Source: JABFSS01 sp964497975
Lineage (GTDB): Bacteria; Patescibacteriota; Gracilibacteria; Peribacterales; Peribacteraceae
Length of the DNA: 64,000 nt
Assembly: GCA_964497975.1 (NCBI GenBank)
Contig: CAZCFO010000003.1
Span: 1 to 64,000 of the forward strand
Direction: 5' to 3'
The position numbers were made by a program, and so were the translations under genes. How positions within the stretch are numbered: the stretch's first letter is position 1; every line of letters begins with the position of its first letter. The notes under the pieces are model-generated. The model worked only from the letters and a program-made list of their open reading frames with translations, did not search any database and was not told the DNA's origin. This document shows, in pieces, positions 9,178 through 17,753 of this stretch.

Positions 9178-9188
9178 TTCGTAATTCG
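9163..9188. repeat. Right arm of inverted repeat; encodes the ends of the S23 gene and tpiA
   Basis: Reverse complement of 8751-8776 with two mismatches. On the plus strand it supplies the last codons and stop of the S23 gene; on the minus strand it supplies the Arg-Ile-Thr-Asn-stop end of tpiA. It may also terminate both convergent transcripts. Confidence 0.75.
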
Positions 9189-9875
9189 TTCGGCCGCCTC
9201 AACAATTTTTTTGAATTCATCAAGTTTTAACGACGCCCCTCCGATCAACCCACCATCAATATCCTTCTGCTTGAGCAACTCTTCCGCATTCCCGGCGTTC
9301 ATCGAGCCGCCGTAGAGAATCCTCGTATCCTTCTCCGGGAGCAGCCCCCGGATAAACGCATGCATCTCCTGCGCATCCTTCGGCGTGGCGGTCTTGCCCG
9401 TGCCGATCGCCCAGACGGGTTCGTAGGCAACGGTCACGCCCGCGGGGATCTCCTTCAGCTGCCTTTTCACGACGTCCTTCTCCTTTCCCTTCTTCCGCTC
9501 CTCTTCCGTCTCCCCCACGCAGACGATGGGATGCAGGCCCGCTTCGAGCGCGGCGACCGCCTGCTCTGCGACCTGCGTGTCGGTCTCGCCGTGATACCGG
9601 CGGCGCTCCGAATGTCCGCACAGGACGTACCGGCAGCCGATGGTCTTGAGCATGGCGACGCTCACGTCTCCGGTGAACGCGCCCGACGGCTCCGCCCGGC
9701 CGCACTGGGCGCCCGTCATCAGTTCCGCATCCAGGCACTTCCGCAGGTCCACGAAAGAGGGGAGCACGACCACGTCGACGTCGGCATGCGTGCGGTAGGG
9801 GGAATCCTGTCCGTCAAATCCCGCGGGGGCGGCATTCATCTTCCAGTTGGCGGCGATGAGGAACTTCTTTGGCAT
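9174..9875 (-). CDS. tpiA: Triosephosphate isomerase
   Basis: 233 aa, slightly short for TIM. The active site is complete: Lys in AANWKMN, the electrophilic His in LCGHSERR, the catalytic Glu in VAYEPVWAIGTGK and the phosphate loop ILYGGSMNAGN. It interconverts DHAP and glyceraldehyde-3-phosphate. A TAGACT box lies 6 nt upstream of the ATG (leaderless). Its 3' end overlaps the S23 gene by 4 nt in convergent orientation. Confidence 0.97.
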   Translation of the reverse strand: MPKKFLIAANWKMNAAPAGFDGQDSPYRTHADVDVVVLPSFVDLRKCLDAELMTGAQCGRAEPSGAFTGDVSVAMLKTIGCRYVLCGHSERRRYHGETDTQVAEQAVAALEAGLHPIVCVGETEEERKKGKEKDVVKRQLKEIPAGVTVAYEPVWAIGTGKTATPKDAQEMHAFIRGLLPEKDTRILYGGSMNAGNAEELLKQKDIDGGLIGGASLKLDEFKKIVEAAERITN

Positions 9876-9896
9876 GTGCGCAGTCTAGCGTCTCGG

Positions 9897-10583
9897 CTAT
9901 GCCTCTGCCACGGGCGCCAGTTCCGTCTCTCCTCCCACTGCCGTTCTCCGGCGGCTGCCGGTCAATTCCGCCAGCCGGTCTTCCATGGCGGGCAGCGCGT
10001 CCCGGGGATGCACTTCGGTGAATCCCAGATGATAGGTTTTGCAGAGGAAAAGAAGCCTCTCCAGTTCTCCGGCATTCAGACCGTTGATCATCGTGTACGG
10101 GAGGTTCAGGGGGCCTCCGAGTTTTCGCTGATGCCGGAAGACCAGCACGTCCTCGATCTCCTTGAGCGAGAGCACCGGCGGCAGCGGGACGTCGCGTTCC
10201 GCGTTCACCGAAAAATGCAGCTCGTCGCCCATGTCCACGCCTTTTCCCGAATTCAGCCCGTCATGCAGAAAGTCCTTCATGATGGTGCCTGCGGCGGCCT
10301 GCACGACGATGGGTTTTCCTCCGAGCAGTTTTTTCGCTTCATCGCGGGACATCCTCAGGAGATATCCGAATGCAGCTTTTTCCCGCTGGTGATTCAGATT
10401 AAAGCGGCGTTCGCCATGTTCAAGGATCCATTGGAGCACGATCAGTTCAAATGCCACTTTCTCCCGCCCGTGCGAAATCCTGTCCGATACTTCCACCTGC
10501 ACCATCGTTAGGCCTTCGGCTTCGTCGGCGGGACGGATGGCCGTTGTATCTTCACGCACGGGAGCAGGGGGCATGCGCTGCAT
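9897..10583 (-). CDS. Hypothetical protein (228 aa)
   Basis: Soluble, mixed alpha/beta, with no recognised family. Residues 15-60 contain a Gln/Glu-rich helix; MINGLNAGELERLLFLCKTY and the following region near the C-terminus look like a helix-turn-helix-sized unit but cannot be assigned. Two adjacent ATGs exist (10586 and 10583); the second lies 6 nt after an AATACT box. It is divergent from rpiB with about 130 nt between. Confidence 0.7.
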   Translation of the reverse strand: MQRMPPAPVREDTTAIRPADEAEGLTMVQVEVSDRISHGREKVAFELIVLQWILEHGERRFNLNHQREKAAFGYLLRMSRDEAKKLLGGKPIVVQAAAGTIMKDFLHDGLNSGKGVDMGDELHFSVNAERDVPLPPVLSLKEIEDVLVFRHQRKLGGPLNLPYTMINGLNAGELERLLFLCKTYHLGFTEVHPRDALPAMEDRLAELTGSRRRTAVGGETELAPVAEA

Positions 10584-10714
10584 CATGCGAGTATTCTCGC
10601 TCCTGATGGGGCTGAAAAGAATTATCCTCAGGCGTCCTGTTTTTTGCTCTTGCCCTTGAGCTTAAAAAGAATGAAGGGACTTTCCGTTTCTCGCGCTTTC
10701 TGTATTCTGTAGAC

Positions 10715-11149
10715 ATGCGAAAGCCCCCGCGCGTCGCTCTCGGCACGGACCATGCCGGCTACAAGCTGAAGGAAATCATCAAAGCCCATCTGATGAAGGA
10801 GGGGATCGACGTTGTCGACGAGGGGACGTTTTCGGAGGATCCCGTCGACTATCCCGTGTTCATTCGCAAGGCATGCGCGGTCACCCTCGAGCAGGACTGC
10901 CCCGCGGTCGTCTTCGGCGGAAGCGGCATCGGTGAGTCGATCGCGGCCAACAAAGTGCGCGGCATCCGCGCGGCCCGCTGCTGCACCCTCGAAGACGCGG
11001 AACTCTGCCGCAGGCACAACGACGCCAACGTGCTCAGCCTCGGCGGGCGCATGCTCGATCCGGAACTCGCGAAAAAAATGGTCGATGCGTTCCTCTCCAC
11101 GGAGTTCGAAGGCGGACGGCACGTCGCGCGGATCCAGGATCTGGAGTAA
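10715..11149 (+). CDS. rpiB: Ribose-5-phosphate isomerase B
   Basis: 144 aa. It shows ALGTDHAGYKLKE, VVFGGSGIGESIAANKVRG, RRHNDANVLSLGGR and the family ending EGGRH. The E. coli catalytic Cys in the GTG loop is missing; the GSGxGE sequence instead puts a Glu where M. tuberculosis RpiB has its catalytic base, so this is the Glu-dependent subtype. It makes ribulose-5-P/ribose-5-P and sits close to rpe. A TATTCT box lies 6 nt before the ATG. Confidence 0.95.
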   Translation: MRKPPRVALGTDHAGYKLKEIIKAHLMKEGIDVVDEGTFSEDPVDYPVFIRKACAVTLEQDCPAVVFGGSGIGESIAANKVRGIRAARCCTLEDAELCRRHNDANVLSLGGRMLDPELAKKMVDAFLSTEFEGGRHVARIQDLE

Positions 11150-11179
11150 GCGGATCCCGCTGACCGGTACACTCTCTCC

Positions 11180-12097
11180 ATGGATGTCTTTCTGATCCTC
11201 CTCGGCAAACTCAGCCCCCTCTATCTGCTCATCGGACTCGGCGCCGCCGCCGAGCGGCTTCTGCGCGTCCCCAAGGAAACCGTCGCGCGGCTGCTCATCT
11301 ATCTCATCGGGCCGCTGATGATCTTCCACGGTATCGCGACCATGGAACTCGAATGGGGCCTGCTTCTGCTCACCCCCATCATCGTCCTCATGGGCGTCTG
11401 CCTGTGCCTGACGTTTCTCGCCATCGGCCGCCGCCTGTTTGACGCCGAAACCGCGCACCTTCTTGCATTCGGCGCCGGCATGGGCAACAGCGGCTACTTC
11501 GGCTTTCCTCTGGTCCAGGCGCTCTTTCCGCCGGGTCTCTTTCCCGTTGCGCTCCTCATCGACCTGGGCATGGGCATCTACCAGCACACGTTCGGCGCGT
11601 TCATCGCCGCCCGCGGAAACCGCACGCTGCGGGAGAGCATCGTGACGGTCCTGCGGCTCCCGATGATCTACGCGATGCTGGCGGGACTCGCGTGGAATGT
11701 TCTGGGATTCGGCATGCCGGCGGTCCTCCACGATCTGGGGCTGCAGATGCGCGGCGCGTACATCGTGCTCGGCATGATGCTCATCGGCATGGGCCTCTCG
11801 GCCGTGCGCATCCGCGGCATGGACACGCGTTACCTGTCGCTCGTGTTTGCGGCCAAATTCCTCGCCTGGCCGGTCGTCATGATCGCCTTCATCCGCCTCG
11901 ATACGGCCTGGCTCCATCTGTTTTCCGGGCCGGTGCATCAGGTCCTCCTCTCGCAGGCCATCGTCCCCGTGGCCGCGAACGTCGTCGCTTACGCGTCGGA
12001 ATTCCGCCTGCATCCCGCAAAAGCCGCGGCTGCGGTGTTCGCCACCACGGTGTTCGCCTGCGTTCTCGCGCCCGTCGCTGCCGCGCTGCTCTTTTGA
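11180..12097 (+). CDS. Auxin-efflux-carrier (AEC) family permease
   Basis: 305 aa with about ten TM segments. GMGNSGYFGFPLVQALFP is the characteristic N-terminal-half motif of AEC/Mem_trans proteins, and the C-terminal half has QAIVPVAANVVAYASEF. Family members export or import small carboxylates; substrate unknown here. A TACACT box lies 6 nt upstream of the ATG. It precedes rpe by 20 nt. Confidence 0.85.
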   Translation: MDVFLILLGKLSPLYLLIGLGAAAERLLRVPKETVARLLIYLIGPLMIFHGIATMELEWGLLLLTPIIVLMGVCLCLTFLAIGRRLFDAETAHLLAFGAGMGNSGYFGFPLVQALFPPGLFPVALLIDLGMGIYQHTFGAFIAARGNRTLRESIVTVLRLPMIYAMLAGLAWNVLGFGMPAVLHDLGLQMRGAYIVLGMMLIGMGLSAVRIRGMDTRYLSLVFAAKFLAWPVVMIAFIRLDTAWLHLFSGPVHQVLLSQAIVPVAANVVAYASEFRLHPAKAAAAVFATTVFACVLAPVAAALLF

Positions 12098-12117
12098 GCG
12101 CCGGGCGGAGGAGTACA

Positions 12118-12774
12118 ATGGCCGTCATGACTCAGGGGTCCGTCCTCATCACGCCTTCCATTCTCTCGTGCGATCTGGCGCGGCTGCAGCAGGAGGTCGA
12201 CAGCGTCGAGGCCGAGGCCGACTGGCTGCAGGTCGACGTGATGGACGGGCATTTCGTGCCGAACCTCAGTTTCGGCGCGCCCGTGATCAAGTGGCTCAAG
12301 ACGAGCCTTCCGCTCGATATCCATCTGATGGTCAGCAATCCGCATGAGCGCCTTCCCGAGTTCCTCAAGATCGGCGTGAAGCACGTCACCTTCCATGCCG
12401 AAGCCGTCGCGAAGACCGCCGACCGCAGGCATCTCATCAGCGAAATCCGCTCCCGCGGAGCCACCGCGGGCATTGCGATCAACCCGGGGACGCCCGTCAG
12501 CGCCATTGAGGACGTCACGGACGACATCGATCTCGTCCTCGTCATGTCGGTCCATCCGGGCTTCAGCGGCCAGAAGTTCATCCCCGAAGTGCTCGAGAAA
12601 GTCAGCGCGCTCCGCGCGAAGTATCCCGCGCTCATGATCCAGATGGACGGCGGCATCGACGCGAAGAGCGCCGCGCAGTGCAAGAAGGCGGGCGCGGACA
12701 ACCTGGTCGCCGCGAGCTTCATCTTCGGCGCGAAGGACCGGACGGCCGCCATCAACGCCCTCCGCGACGCATGA
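12118..12774 (+). CDS. rpe: Ribulose-phosphate 3-epimerase
   Basis: 218 aa TIM barrel. Metal and catalytic motifs are present: ITPSILSCDLARL, DVMDGHFVPNLSFG (Asp and His ligands), DIHLMVSNP, VMSVHPGFSGQKF and IQMDGGID. It interconverts ribulose-5-P and xylulose-5-P. The ATG at 12118 follows a GGAGG Shine-Dalgarno at good spacing, unlike the leaderless genes nearby, which fits its place inside an operon after the AEC permease gene. Its stop overlaps the next ATG (ATGA). Confidence 0.96.
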   Translation: MAVMTQGSVLITPSILSCDLARLQQEVDSVEAEADWLQVDVMDGHFVPNLSFGAPVIKWLKTSLPLDIHLMVSNPHERLPEFLKIGVKHVTFHAEAVAKTADRRHLISEIRSRGATAGIAINPGTPVSAIEDVTDDIDLVLVMSVHPGFSGQKFIPEVLEKVSALRAKYPALMIQMDGGIDAKSAAQCKKAGADNLVAASFIFGAKDRTAAINALRDA

Positions 12775-13304
12775 AGGCATCGGTGTTCGCCAGCGGTCTC
12801 GTCAGCACGTCCGTCTTGCTGCTCATCGGCTGTGCCGGCCAGACCGCGGTTCCGCCGCCGCCGGCTCCGGTTGTGTCGTCGTCTTCCGTCCCGTCATCGT
12901 CGGCATCATCGGTGACATCATCCGCACCTGCGACGACCGCCATCCATTTGAGAGGACCGGGCGGCCGTTCCGTGACCGTGCAGGCCGAACTCGCCCGGAC
13001 CGACGCGGAGCGCTCCACCGGCCTCATGCACCGTACGCATCTGGATGCCGATGCCGGCATGCTCTTCGTCTTCGACGAGCCCCAGGAACTCTCGTTCTGG
13101 ATGAAGAACACGCTGATTCCGCTCGATATCGCCTTCTTCGATGCCGCCGGCACATTCGTTTCCGCGACGAGCATGGAGCCCTGCAGAGCCGATCCGTGTC
13201 CCAGCTATCCCTCCTATGGCGCGGCGACGTATGCACTCGAAGTGAATGAGGGATTCCTGAAAAAGCACGGAGTGAGGGAGGGATGGATGATGATCCATGA
13301 GTGA
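12771..13304 (+). CDS. DUF192 lipoprotein with Ser-rich linker
   Basis: 177 aa. A type II signal peptide ends in LLIGC, the Cys to be lipidated, followed by a Pro/Ser linker (PPPPAPVVSSSSV) and a DUF192 domain with TGLMHRTHLDADAGMLFVFD and FWMKNTLIPLDIAFF. DUF192 proteins are small secreted domains of unknown role. It is coupled to rpe by an ATGA overlap. The linker is a plausible O-mannosylation target. Confidence 0.88.
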   Translation: MKASVFASGLVSTSVLLLIGCAGQTAVPPPPAPVVSSSSVPSSSASSVTSSAPATTAIHLRGPGGRSVTVQAELARTDAERSTGLMHRTHLDADAGMLFVFDEPQELSFWMKNTLIPLDIAFFDAAGTFVSATSMEPCRADPCPSYPSYGAATYALEVNEGFLKKHGVREGWMMIHE

Positions 13305-13323
13305 ACTCTCAACTCACAAAAAA

Positions 13324-13350
13324 CAACTCACAATGCGTTATTGTGAGTTG
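13324..13350. repeat. Hairpin repeat between convergent genes
   Basis: An 11-bp perfect stem (CAACTCACAAT/ATTGTGAGTTG) with a 5-nt loop. Partial copies of the same word occur just before (about 13310) and after (about 13360). It sits between the DUF192 gene and purC and probably terminates both. Confidence 0.7.
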
Positions 13351-13368
13351 AAAACCGGGAATTGTGAG

Positions 13369-14340
13369 TTAGACCATGTACTCCTTCAGATTCCTCCCGA
13401 TCCGTCCGATCACATCCGGATCTTTCGGCACCTGGAATTCCAGACCCGTCATCTTTTCGTAGAGGCTGATGTACTTGGCCGCGAGCATGACCCGCACGTC
13501 GTCGGTGACTGGCGGGCGCGGGCGTCCGTCGTCCACGAAGCCCTGTTCCTTCAGCCACAGCCGGAAGAATTCCTTATCCAGGGATTCGGGCTCCTTCCCC
13601 GCCTTCATGCGTTCGTCGTAGCTCGACGCGAGCCAGTAGCGGGACGAATCCGGCGTGTGCACCTCGTCACCGACGCGCAGGACGCCGTCCTTGTCGTAGC
13701 CCATCTCGTACTTGGTATCCACGAGGATCAGCCCCCTCTTCGCGGCGACCTCCTGCCCCCGGCGGAACAGCGCGAAGGCGCAGTCCTTCACGCGGTCGAT
13801 CTCCTCGCGGTTCGTGACGCCCAGTTCGATCAGGCCCTCGGGGCTCATCGATTCGTCGTGGCCGGTTTCGGGCTTGGTGGAGGGCGTGAAGATGATGTCG
13901 TCGAACTTCTGGTTCTTCCTCATGCCGTCGGGAAGCCTGTTGCCGCAGAAGTCGCGCACGCCCTTCTCGTAGTTCACCCATGCGGAGGTTGACGTGGAGC
14001 CGGTCAGGTACGCGCGCACGACGACTTCGAACTTGATCATGCGCAGCTTGCTGGCGACCGTCACGTTGGGGTCTGGCGTCGCGAGCACGTGCGTCGGCAT
14101 CACGTCCTTCACCTGGTCGAACCACCAGTCGCTCAGCTGGTTGAGCACCTGTCCCTTCAGCGGGATCGTGCACCATTGATAGTCGAAAGCCGACTGGCGG
14201 TCGGTCGAAATCAGCACGACGCGGTCGCCGCTCGAATACACGTCGCGGACTTTGCCGCGGTACTTGGATCCGAGTCCTGCGAGGTCCGTGGCATCCAGGC
14301 AGGTCGTGAGGAACGGGCGGAGGGCGTCGTGGGTGATCAT
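13369..14340 (-). CDS. purC: Phosphoribosylaminoimidazole-succinocarboxamide synthase
   Basis: 323 aa, of the longer SAICAR synthetase type. GSKYRGKVRDVY (ATP binding), LISTDRQSAFD, TGSTSTSAW and ILVDTKYEMGYD are characteristic. It carries out the purine step joining CAIR and aspartate; purB, the next enzyme, is 11 kb away. A TAGAAT box lies 6 nt upstream of the ATG. Confidence 0.96.
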   Translation of the reverse strand: MITHDALRPFLTTCLDATDLAGLGSKYRGKVRDVYSSGDRVVLISTDRQSAFDYQWCTIPLKGQVLNQLSDWWFDQVKDVMPTHVLATPDPNVTVASKLRMIKFEVVVRAYLTGSTSTSAWVNYEKGVRDFCGNRLPDGMRKNQKFDDIIFTPSTKPETGHDESMSPEGLIELGVTNREEIDRVKDCAFALFRRGQEVAAKRGLILVDTKYEMGYDKDGVLRVGDEVHTPDSSRYWLASSYDERMKAGKEPESLDKEFFRLWLKEQGFVDDGRPRPPVTDDVRVMLAAKYISLYEKMTGLEFQVPKDPDVIGRIGRNLKEYMV

Positions 14341-14443
14341 GCCGGCATTCTAGAATCATCCGCGGTCCGGATGCCAGTGGATGCCGTCTTGCGCATGGCT
14401 CGGCCCCGGCCTACCATTTCTGCTGACTTCCCCATTCTGCTTC

Positions 14444-14986
14444 ATGGAAACAACCGCCTCCCCGTCCCGCTCCAAGAAAGGCTCCGCGATCGGGAAATTT
14501 TTCGGATTTCTCGTCGTCCTGGGCCTGATCGGCCTCGTCGTCGTCCTCGACATGCAGCGTCGTCAGGCGGAGCAGAAGCTCACCGAGCTTTCCATGAAGT
14601 ACGACGGCGCCAATCCCTCCCAGAATCAGGAGGCCGCCAAGGAAATCGTCGCGCGCGTCCGCAAGATCTACTCGATCCCCGCCGGGATCGATCCGACGGT
14701 CGCCACGATCGTGGACGTCACCCAGCTCCGCGCGCGCAACGCCTTCTACAACAAGGCCAAGAACGGGGACCACCTGATCGTCACCAGCGACCGGGCCATC
14801 CTCTACGATCCCATCGCCGACAAGATCATCGACGTCGTTCCGGTGCAGATCCAGGAGGCCGCGGCCTCGTCGGTATCGACTTCCGCCGCCGCGTCGCTCT
14901 CTTCCGGACGTTCAACGTCCTCGGCACGCACGTCTTCATCCGCCGTCTCCTCGTCCGCCAGGTCGTCCTCCGTCAGCAGCCGCTGA
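14444..14986 (+). CDS. Membrane-anchored protein with Ser-rich tail
   Basis: 180 aa. A short cytoplasmic N-terminus, one TM segment (FFGFLVVLGLIGLVVVLDM), an extracytoplasmic domain of about 90 residues and a C-terminal tail of about 45 residues that is mainly Ser/Ala. The domain is unrecognised (KIYSIPAGIDPTVATIVDV within it). The ATG at 14444 follows a CATTCT box by 5 nt. An ATG at 14381 in the same frame is less likely. Confidence 0.75.
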   Translation: METTASPSRSKKGSAIGKFFGFLVVLGLIGLVVVLDMQRRQAEQKLTELSMKYDGANPSQNQEAAKEIVARVRKIYSIPAGIDPTVATIVDVTQLRARNAFYNKAKNGDHLIVTSDRAILYDPIADKIIDVVPVQIQEAAASSVSTSAAASLSSGRSTSSARTSSSAVSSSARSSSVSSR

Positions 14987-14990
14987 GGCG

Positions 14991-16817
14991 TCAGACCGAG
15001 AGCAGCAGGATCACCCACAGCACCACGGAGGACTGCAGCAGTCCCGTGGCGATGTGCCGCGGCAGCGTGGGAAGCCGCGATATGCCGTACACGATGAAGT
15101 ACGCCGCCGGCACCAGCATCGCCGTCGAGTAGCGGAAGTCCTGCGACGTGGAGAAAGGCGAGATCCAGCGGAAGGCCATGTGGCCCGCGGCGAACACCGC
15201 GAGGCTCGCGAAGAAGGGGAGTGCGTCGGGCAGCCTCCTGCGGACCGCGTCGACCATGCCCCAGAGGCCCGCCGGCAGCAGCATCAGGGCGAACATCAGG
15301 ATCCACATGCACAGGATCTTCAGCGGTTCGCCGAAGTTCCACTCGCCGAAGAAGGCTGAGCGGAAGAGGTACTCCCAGAAGTATTTCCGCCGCGCGCCGT
15401 CGTCCCAGGGGTTCGCGTACGGATACTGGAGCATGCCCGCCGGGTTGAACGTGACGTAGCTTTCGACGTCGTTGGGGATCGCCAGGGGCCCGTTGAGCGA
15501 CACGATATTGCCCACCATGTACCGCTGCACCGACGACGTATCCGTCCGCGTCGAGAGCACCGCCGAGGCGCTGGCCACGATGAGGACGGCCGCGAGCCCG
15601 TGCAGCATGCGCTCCTTCCACCGGATCTCGCCGCGGATCGCCAGCAGCAGGAGGGCGATCGGGAGCAGGAGGAGGCCGTTGCTCTTCGTCATGACGGCGA
15701 GCGCGGCCATGACGGCCATCCCGTACCAGAGGGGATGGGAATGTGGACGTTTCCACCAGGCGAAGAGCATCGCCAGGAACACGAAAGCCAGCGCCGTCTC
15801 CAGCACGTCGTTATTGATGAAGGCGACGAGGTACAGAAGCCCGGGAAACGCCGCCATGATGGCCGTATAGTGCAGGCGCTCGGGCCGGTTCGCGTTTCCG
15901 GGGAACGCGGCGAAGGCAATCCACATGCCCGCCGCGAGAATCACCAGCGACAGCAGGAGCGACTGCACCTGCACGCCGAAGAGCATCGCGCCGCTGCTCC
16001 AGGAAAGAAGGATTCCCAGTTCGTACCACAGCGCCGACACGGCGTAATACAGCGGCGGCTGCCAGTACTCCCATCCCGCGTTGGGGGGCGGCAGGGCCCA
16101 GTTGTCCACGAGGTACTGGATGTATTCGATGTGCCCGTCCGTGTCGTGTCCCCGCAGCGGAACGGGCGTGAGGAGCATGTACACGAAGCGGAACGCGATG
16201 CCTCCCACCGCCAGCGCCAGGATGCCGATGTCGTCGGACGCCCCGCGCACCGGGCGCATCGCGGCCGATACCGCCCAGAGGATCACCATTCCGAGCAGGG
16301 CCATCAGCCCGATGACGAGGGGGTCATGGGGGGCCGTCTGCACGATGAGCCCCGCGCCGCCTCCGGCATTGGTGGAACGGACCGTCACGGTGTTTTCCCC
16401 GGCATGAAGGTACTCTCCCAGATGCAGGACCTTGTAGCGTCCGTAATCGCAGAAGGGGAGGGCCGCACCGGTCACCGGCTGCCCGTTCACTTCCACCGAC
16501 TGCAGACAATCGTCGGTCACGAACAGGTACGAGCCGGGATGCAGGAATCCCAGCCGCATCGGAAAGCGGATCTCGAAGTTCCCCTGGGGGTCTCCCGGGA
16601 TCCGCAGCGGCAGGGTGAAGCGGACCGGGTCCTGGCCGTTCACGGCGTAGGTTCCGGTGCCGAAGTCGGGGGCGATCGCCATCCAGAGCGTCGCGCCCAG
16701 CAGCAGCGAGAGCATGGAGGGAAAGACGATCCGCCGCGCGGTCCGCACGCGGCGAGCCCAGCGTTTTTTTCGCCGCGTCTCGTACGGGGGAGGGAGTGCA
16801 ACGGGTTTGTGAGGCAT
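14991..16817 (-). CDS. GT39/ArnT-like membrane glycosyltransferase
   Basis: 608 aa. After a first TM (residues 30-50) comes an extracytoplasmic beta-rich region of about 110 residues, then about ten TM segments. The loop RGHDTDGHIEYIQYLVDN followed by EYWQPPLYYAVSALWY matches the acidic first loop and the QPPLYY motif of lipid-linked-sugar-dependent transferases. It probably transfers a sugar from a polyprenyl phosphate outside the membrane. Convergent with the Ser-tail gene, only 4 nt apart. Confidence 0.8.
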   Translation of the reverse strand: MPHKPVALPPPYETRRKKRWARRVRTARRIVFPSMLSLLLGATLWMAIAPDFGTGTYAVNGQDPVRFTLPLRIPGDPQGNFEIRFPMRLGFLHPGSYLFVTDDCLQSVEVNGQPVTGAALPFCDYGRYKVLHLGEYLHAGENTVTVRSTNAGGGAGLIVQTAPHDPLVIGLMALLGMVILWAVSAAMRPVRGASDDIGILALAVGGIAFRFVYMLLTPVPLRGHDTDGHIEYIQYLVDNWALPPPNAGWEYWQPPLYYAVSALWYELGILLSWSSGAMLFGVQVQSLLLSLVILAAGMWIAFAAFPGNANRPERLHYTAIMAAFPGLLYLVAFINNDVLETALAFVFLAMLFAWWKRPHSHPLWYGMAVMAALAVMTKSNGLLLLPIALLLLAIRGEIRWKERMLHGLAAVLIVASASAVLSTRTDTSSVQRYMVGNIVSLNGPLAIPNDVESYVTFNPAGMLQYPYANPWDDGARRKYFWEYLFRSAFFGEWNFGEPLKILCMWILMFALMLLPAGLWGMVDAVRRRLPDALPFFASLAVFAAGHMAFRWISPFSTSQDFRYSTAMLVPAAYFIVYGISRLPTLPRHIATGLLQSSVVLWVILLLSV

Positions 16818-16953
16818 GCGCAGGTTCGGTCCATCGACTCTACGACCCAAACGCCGCAACAGGAAGCCAATGCGCTGGACACCGCCGCGGAGAATGGACC
16901 AATCATGGTCGTTTGGAATTGACATCATTCGCCGCCCTCCCGAAGATGCCGGC

Positions 16954-17658
16954 ATGGAAGCCTCCACGCTTTCGCTGGTTCTCCCGTGCTTCAATGAAGA
17001 AGCGAACGTCGAGCGCACCGTCCGCGACGTTCTCGGGTGGTACGACCGTTCCGGCACGCAGGGCGAAGTGGTCGCCGTCGATGACGGCTCCCGCGACGGC
17101 ACGCGCTCGCTCCTCCAGAAACTCGCCGCAACGGATCCGCGTCTCCGCGTGGTGTGGCACGAGGTCAACCAGGGCTACGGGGCGGCGATCCGCACGGGAT
17201 GCGACAGCGCCCGCATGGAGATCCTCGGCTTCATGGACAGCGACGGGCAGTTCCATGCCGAAGACCTGCGCCTGCTTCTGCCGTATATCAAGGACTTCGC
17301 GTTCGTCACCGGACGCCGCCGCCGCCGCGCCGACTCCTTCACGCGCAATATGCTCGGCAAAGTCCTGGGGCTGATGAACTGGATCGTCCTGGGCCTCTGG
17401 GTGCGCGACGTGAACTGCGGCATGAAGATCTTCCGCAAGGATCTCTGGCCGAAGATCCGTCCCGTCCACGGCATCGAGAAGCTGTTCAACACCGAGCTCT
17501 TCATGCATCTGCGCGAGAACGGCATCGCCTGGAAGACCATCGACGTGCCGCACTATCCCCGCACGGCGGGCAACCCCACGGGAGCCAAGTGGTACGTGAT
17601 CCGCAGGATGCTCACGGAGCTGAGGGGGCTGCGGAAGGTGAGGAAACCCTACAAATGA
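16954..17658 (+). CDS. Family 2 glycosyltransferase (polyprenyl-phosphate sugar synthase-like)
   Basis: 234 aa. It shows LSLVLPCFNEEANVE, VVAVDDGSRDGT, FMDSDGQFHAEDL (DXD-like) and VRDVNCGMKIFRKD, the last typical of DPM1/GtrB-like synthases. It would make a polyprenyl-phosphate sugar, a fit partner for the GT39 and O-mannosyltransferase genes on either side. The ATG at 16954 gives the usual N-terminus; it is divergent from the GT39 gene. Confidence 0.88.
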   Translation: MEASTLSLVLPCFNEEANVERTVRDVLGWYDRSGTQGEVVAVDDGSRDGTRSLLQKLAATDPRLRVVWHEVNQGYGAAIRTGCDSARMEILGFMDSDGQFHAEDLRLLLPYIKDFAFVTGRRRRRADSFTRNMLGKVLGLMNWIVLGLWVRDVNCGMKIFRKDLWPKIRPVHGIEKLFNTELFMHLRENGIAWKTIDVPHYPRTAGNPTGAKWYVIRRMLTELRGLRKVRKPYK

Positions 17659-17692
17659 TCGTACAGCTGTTTTTCGTTCCGAGGCGAATTAC

Positions 17693-17743
17693 GAATCATG
17701 AATTATGAATACTTTCTAGTAAGGTATTCATAATTCATGATTC
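17693..17743. terminator. Perfect 20-bp hairpin between convergent genes
   Basis: Arms 17693-17712 and 17724-17743 are exact reverse complements around an 11-nt loop, built from GAATCATGAATTATGAATA-type words. It lies between a GT2 gene and the convergent O-mannosyltransferase gene. Confidence 0.8.
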
Positions 17744-17753
17744 TTGATTCACG

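Noticed and set aside
10628..12118. Long minus-strand ORF opposite rpiB and the AEC gene
   Set aside because: Its protein is extremely Asp/Glu/His/Arg-rich and low in hydrophobics, as expected of an antisense shadow of GC-rich coding DNA; the plus strand has two clear genes.
13297..13992. Plus-strand ORF opposite the end of purC
   Set aside because: Starts in the junction hairpin and continues as purC antisense.
15600..16922. Plus-strand 440-codon ORF opposite the GT39-like gene
   Set aside because: Shadow composition (Arg, His, Gln, Pro), no motif; the other strand encodes a recognisable membrane enzyme.
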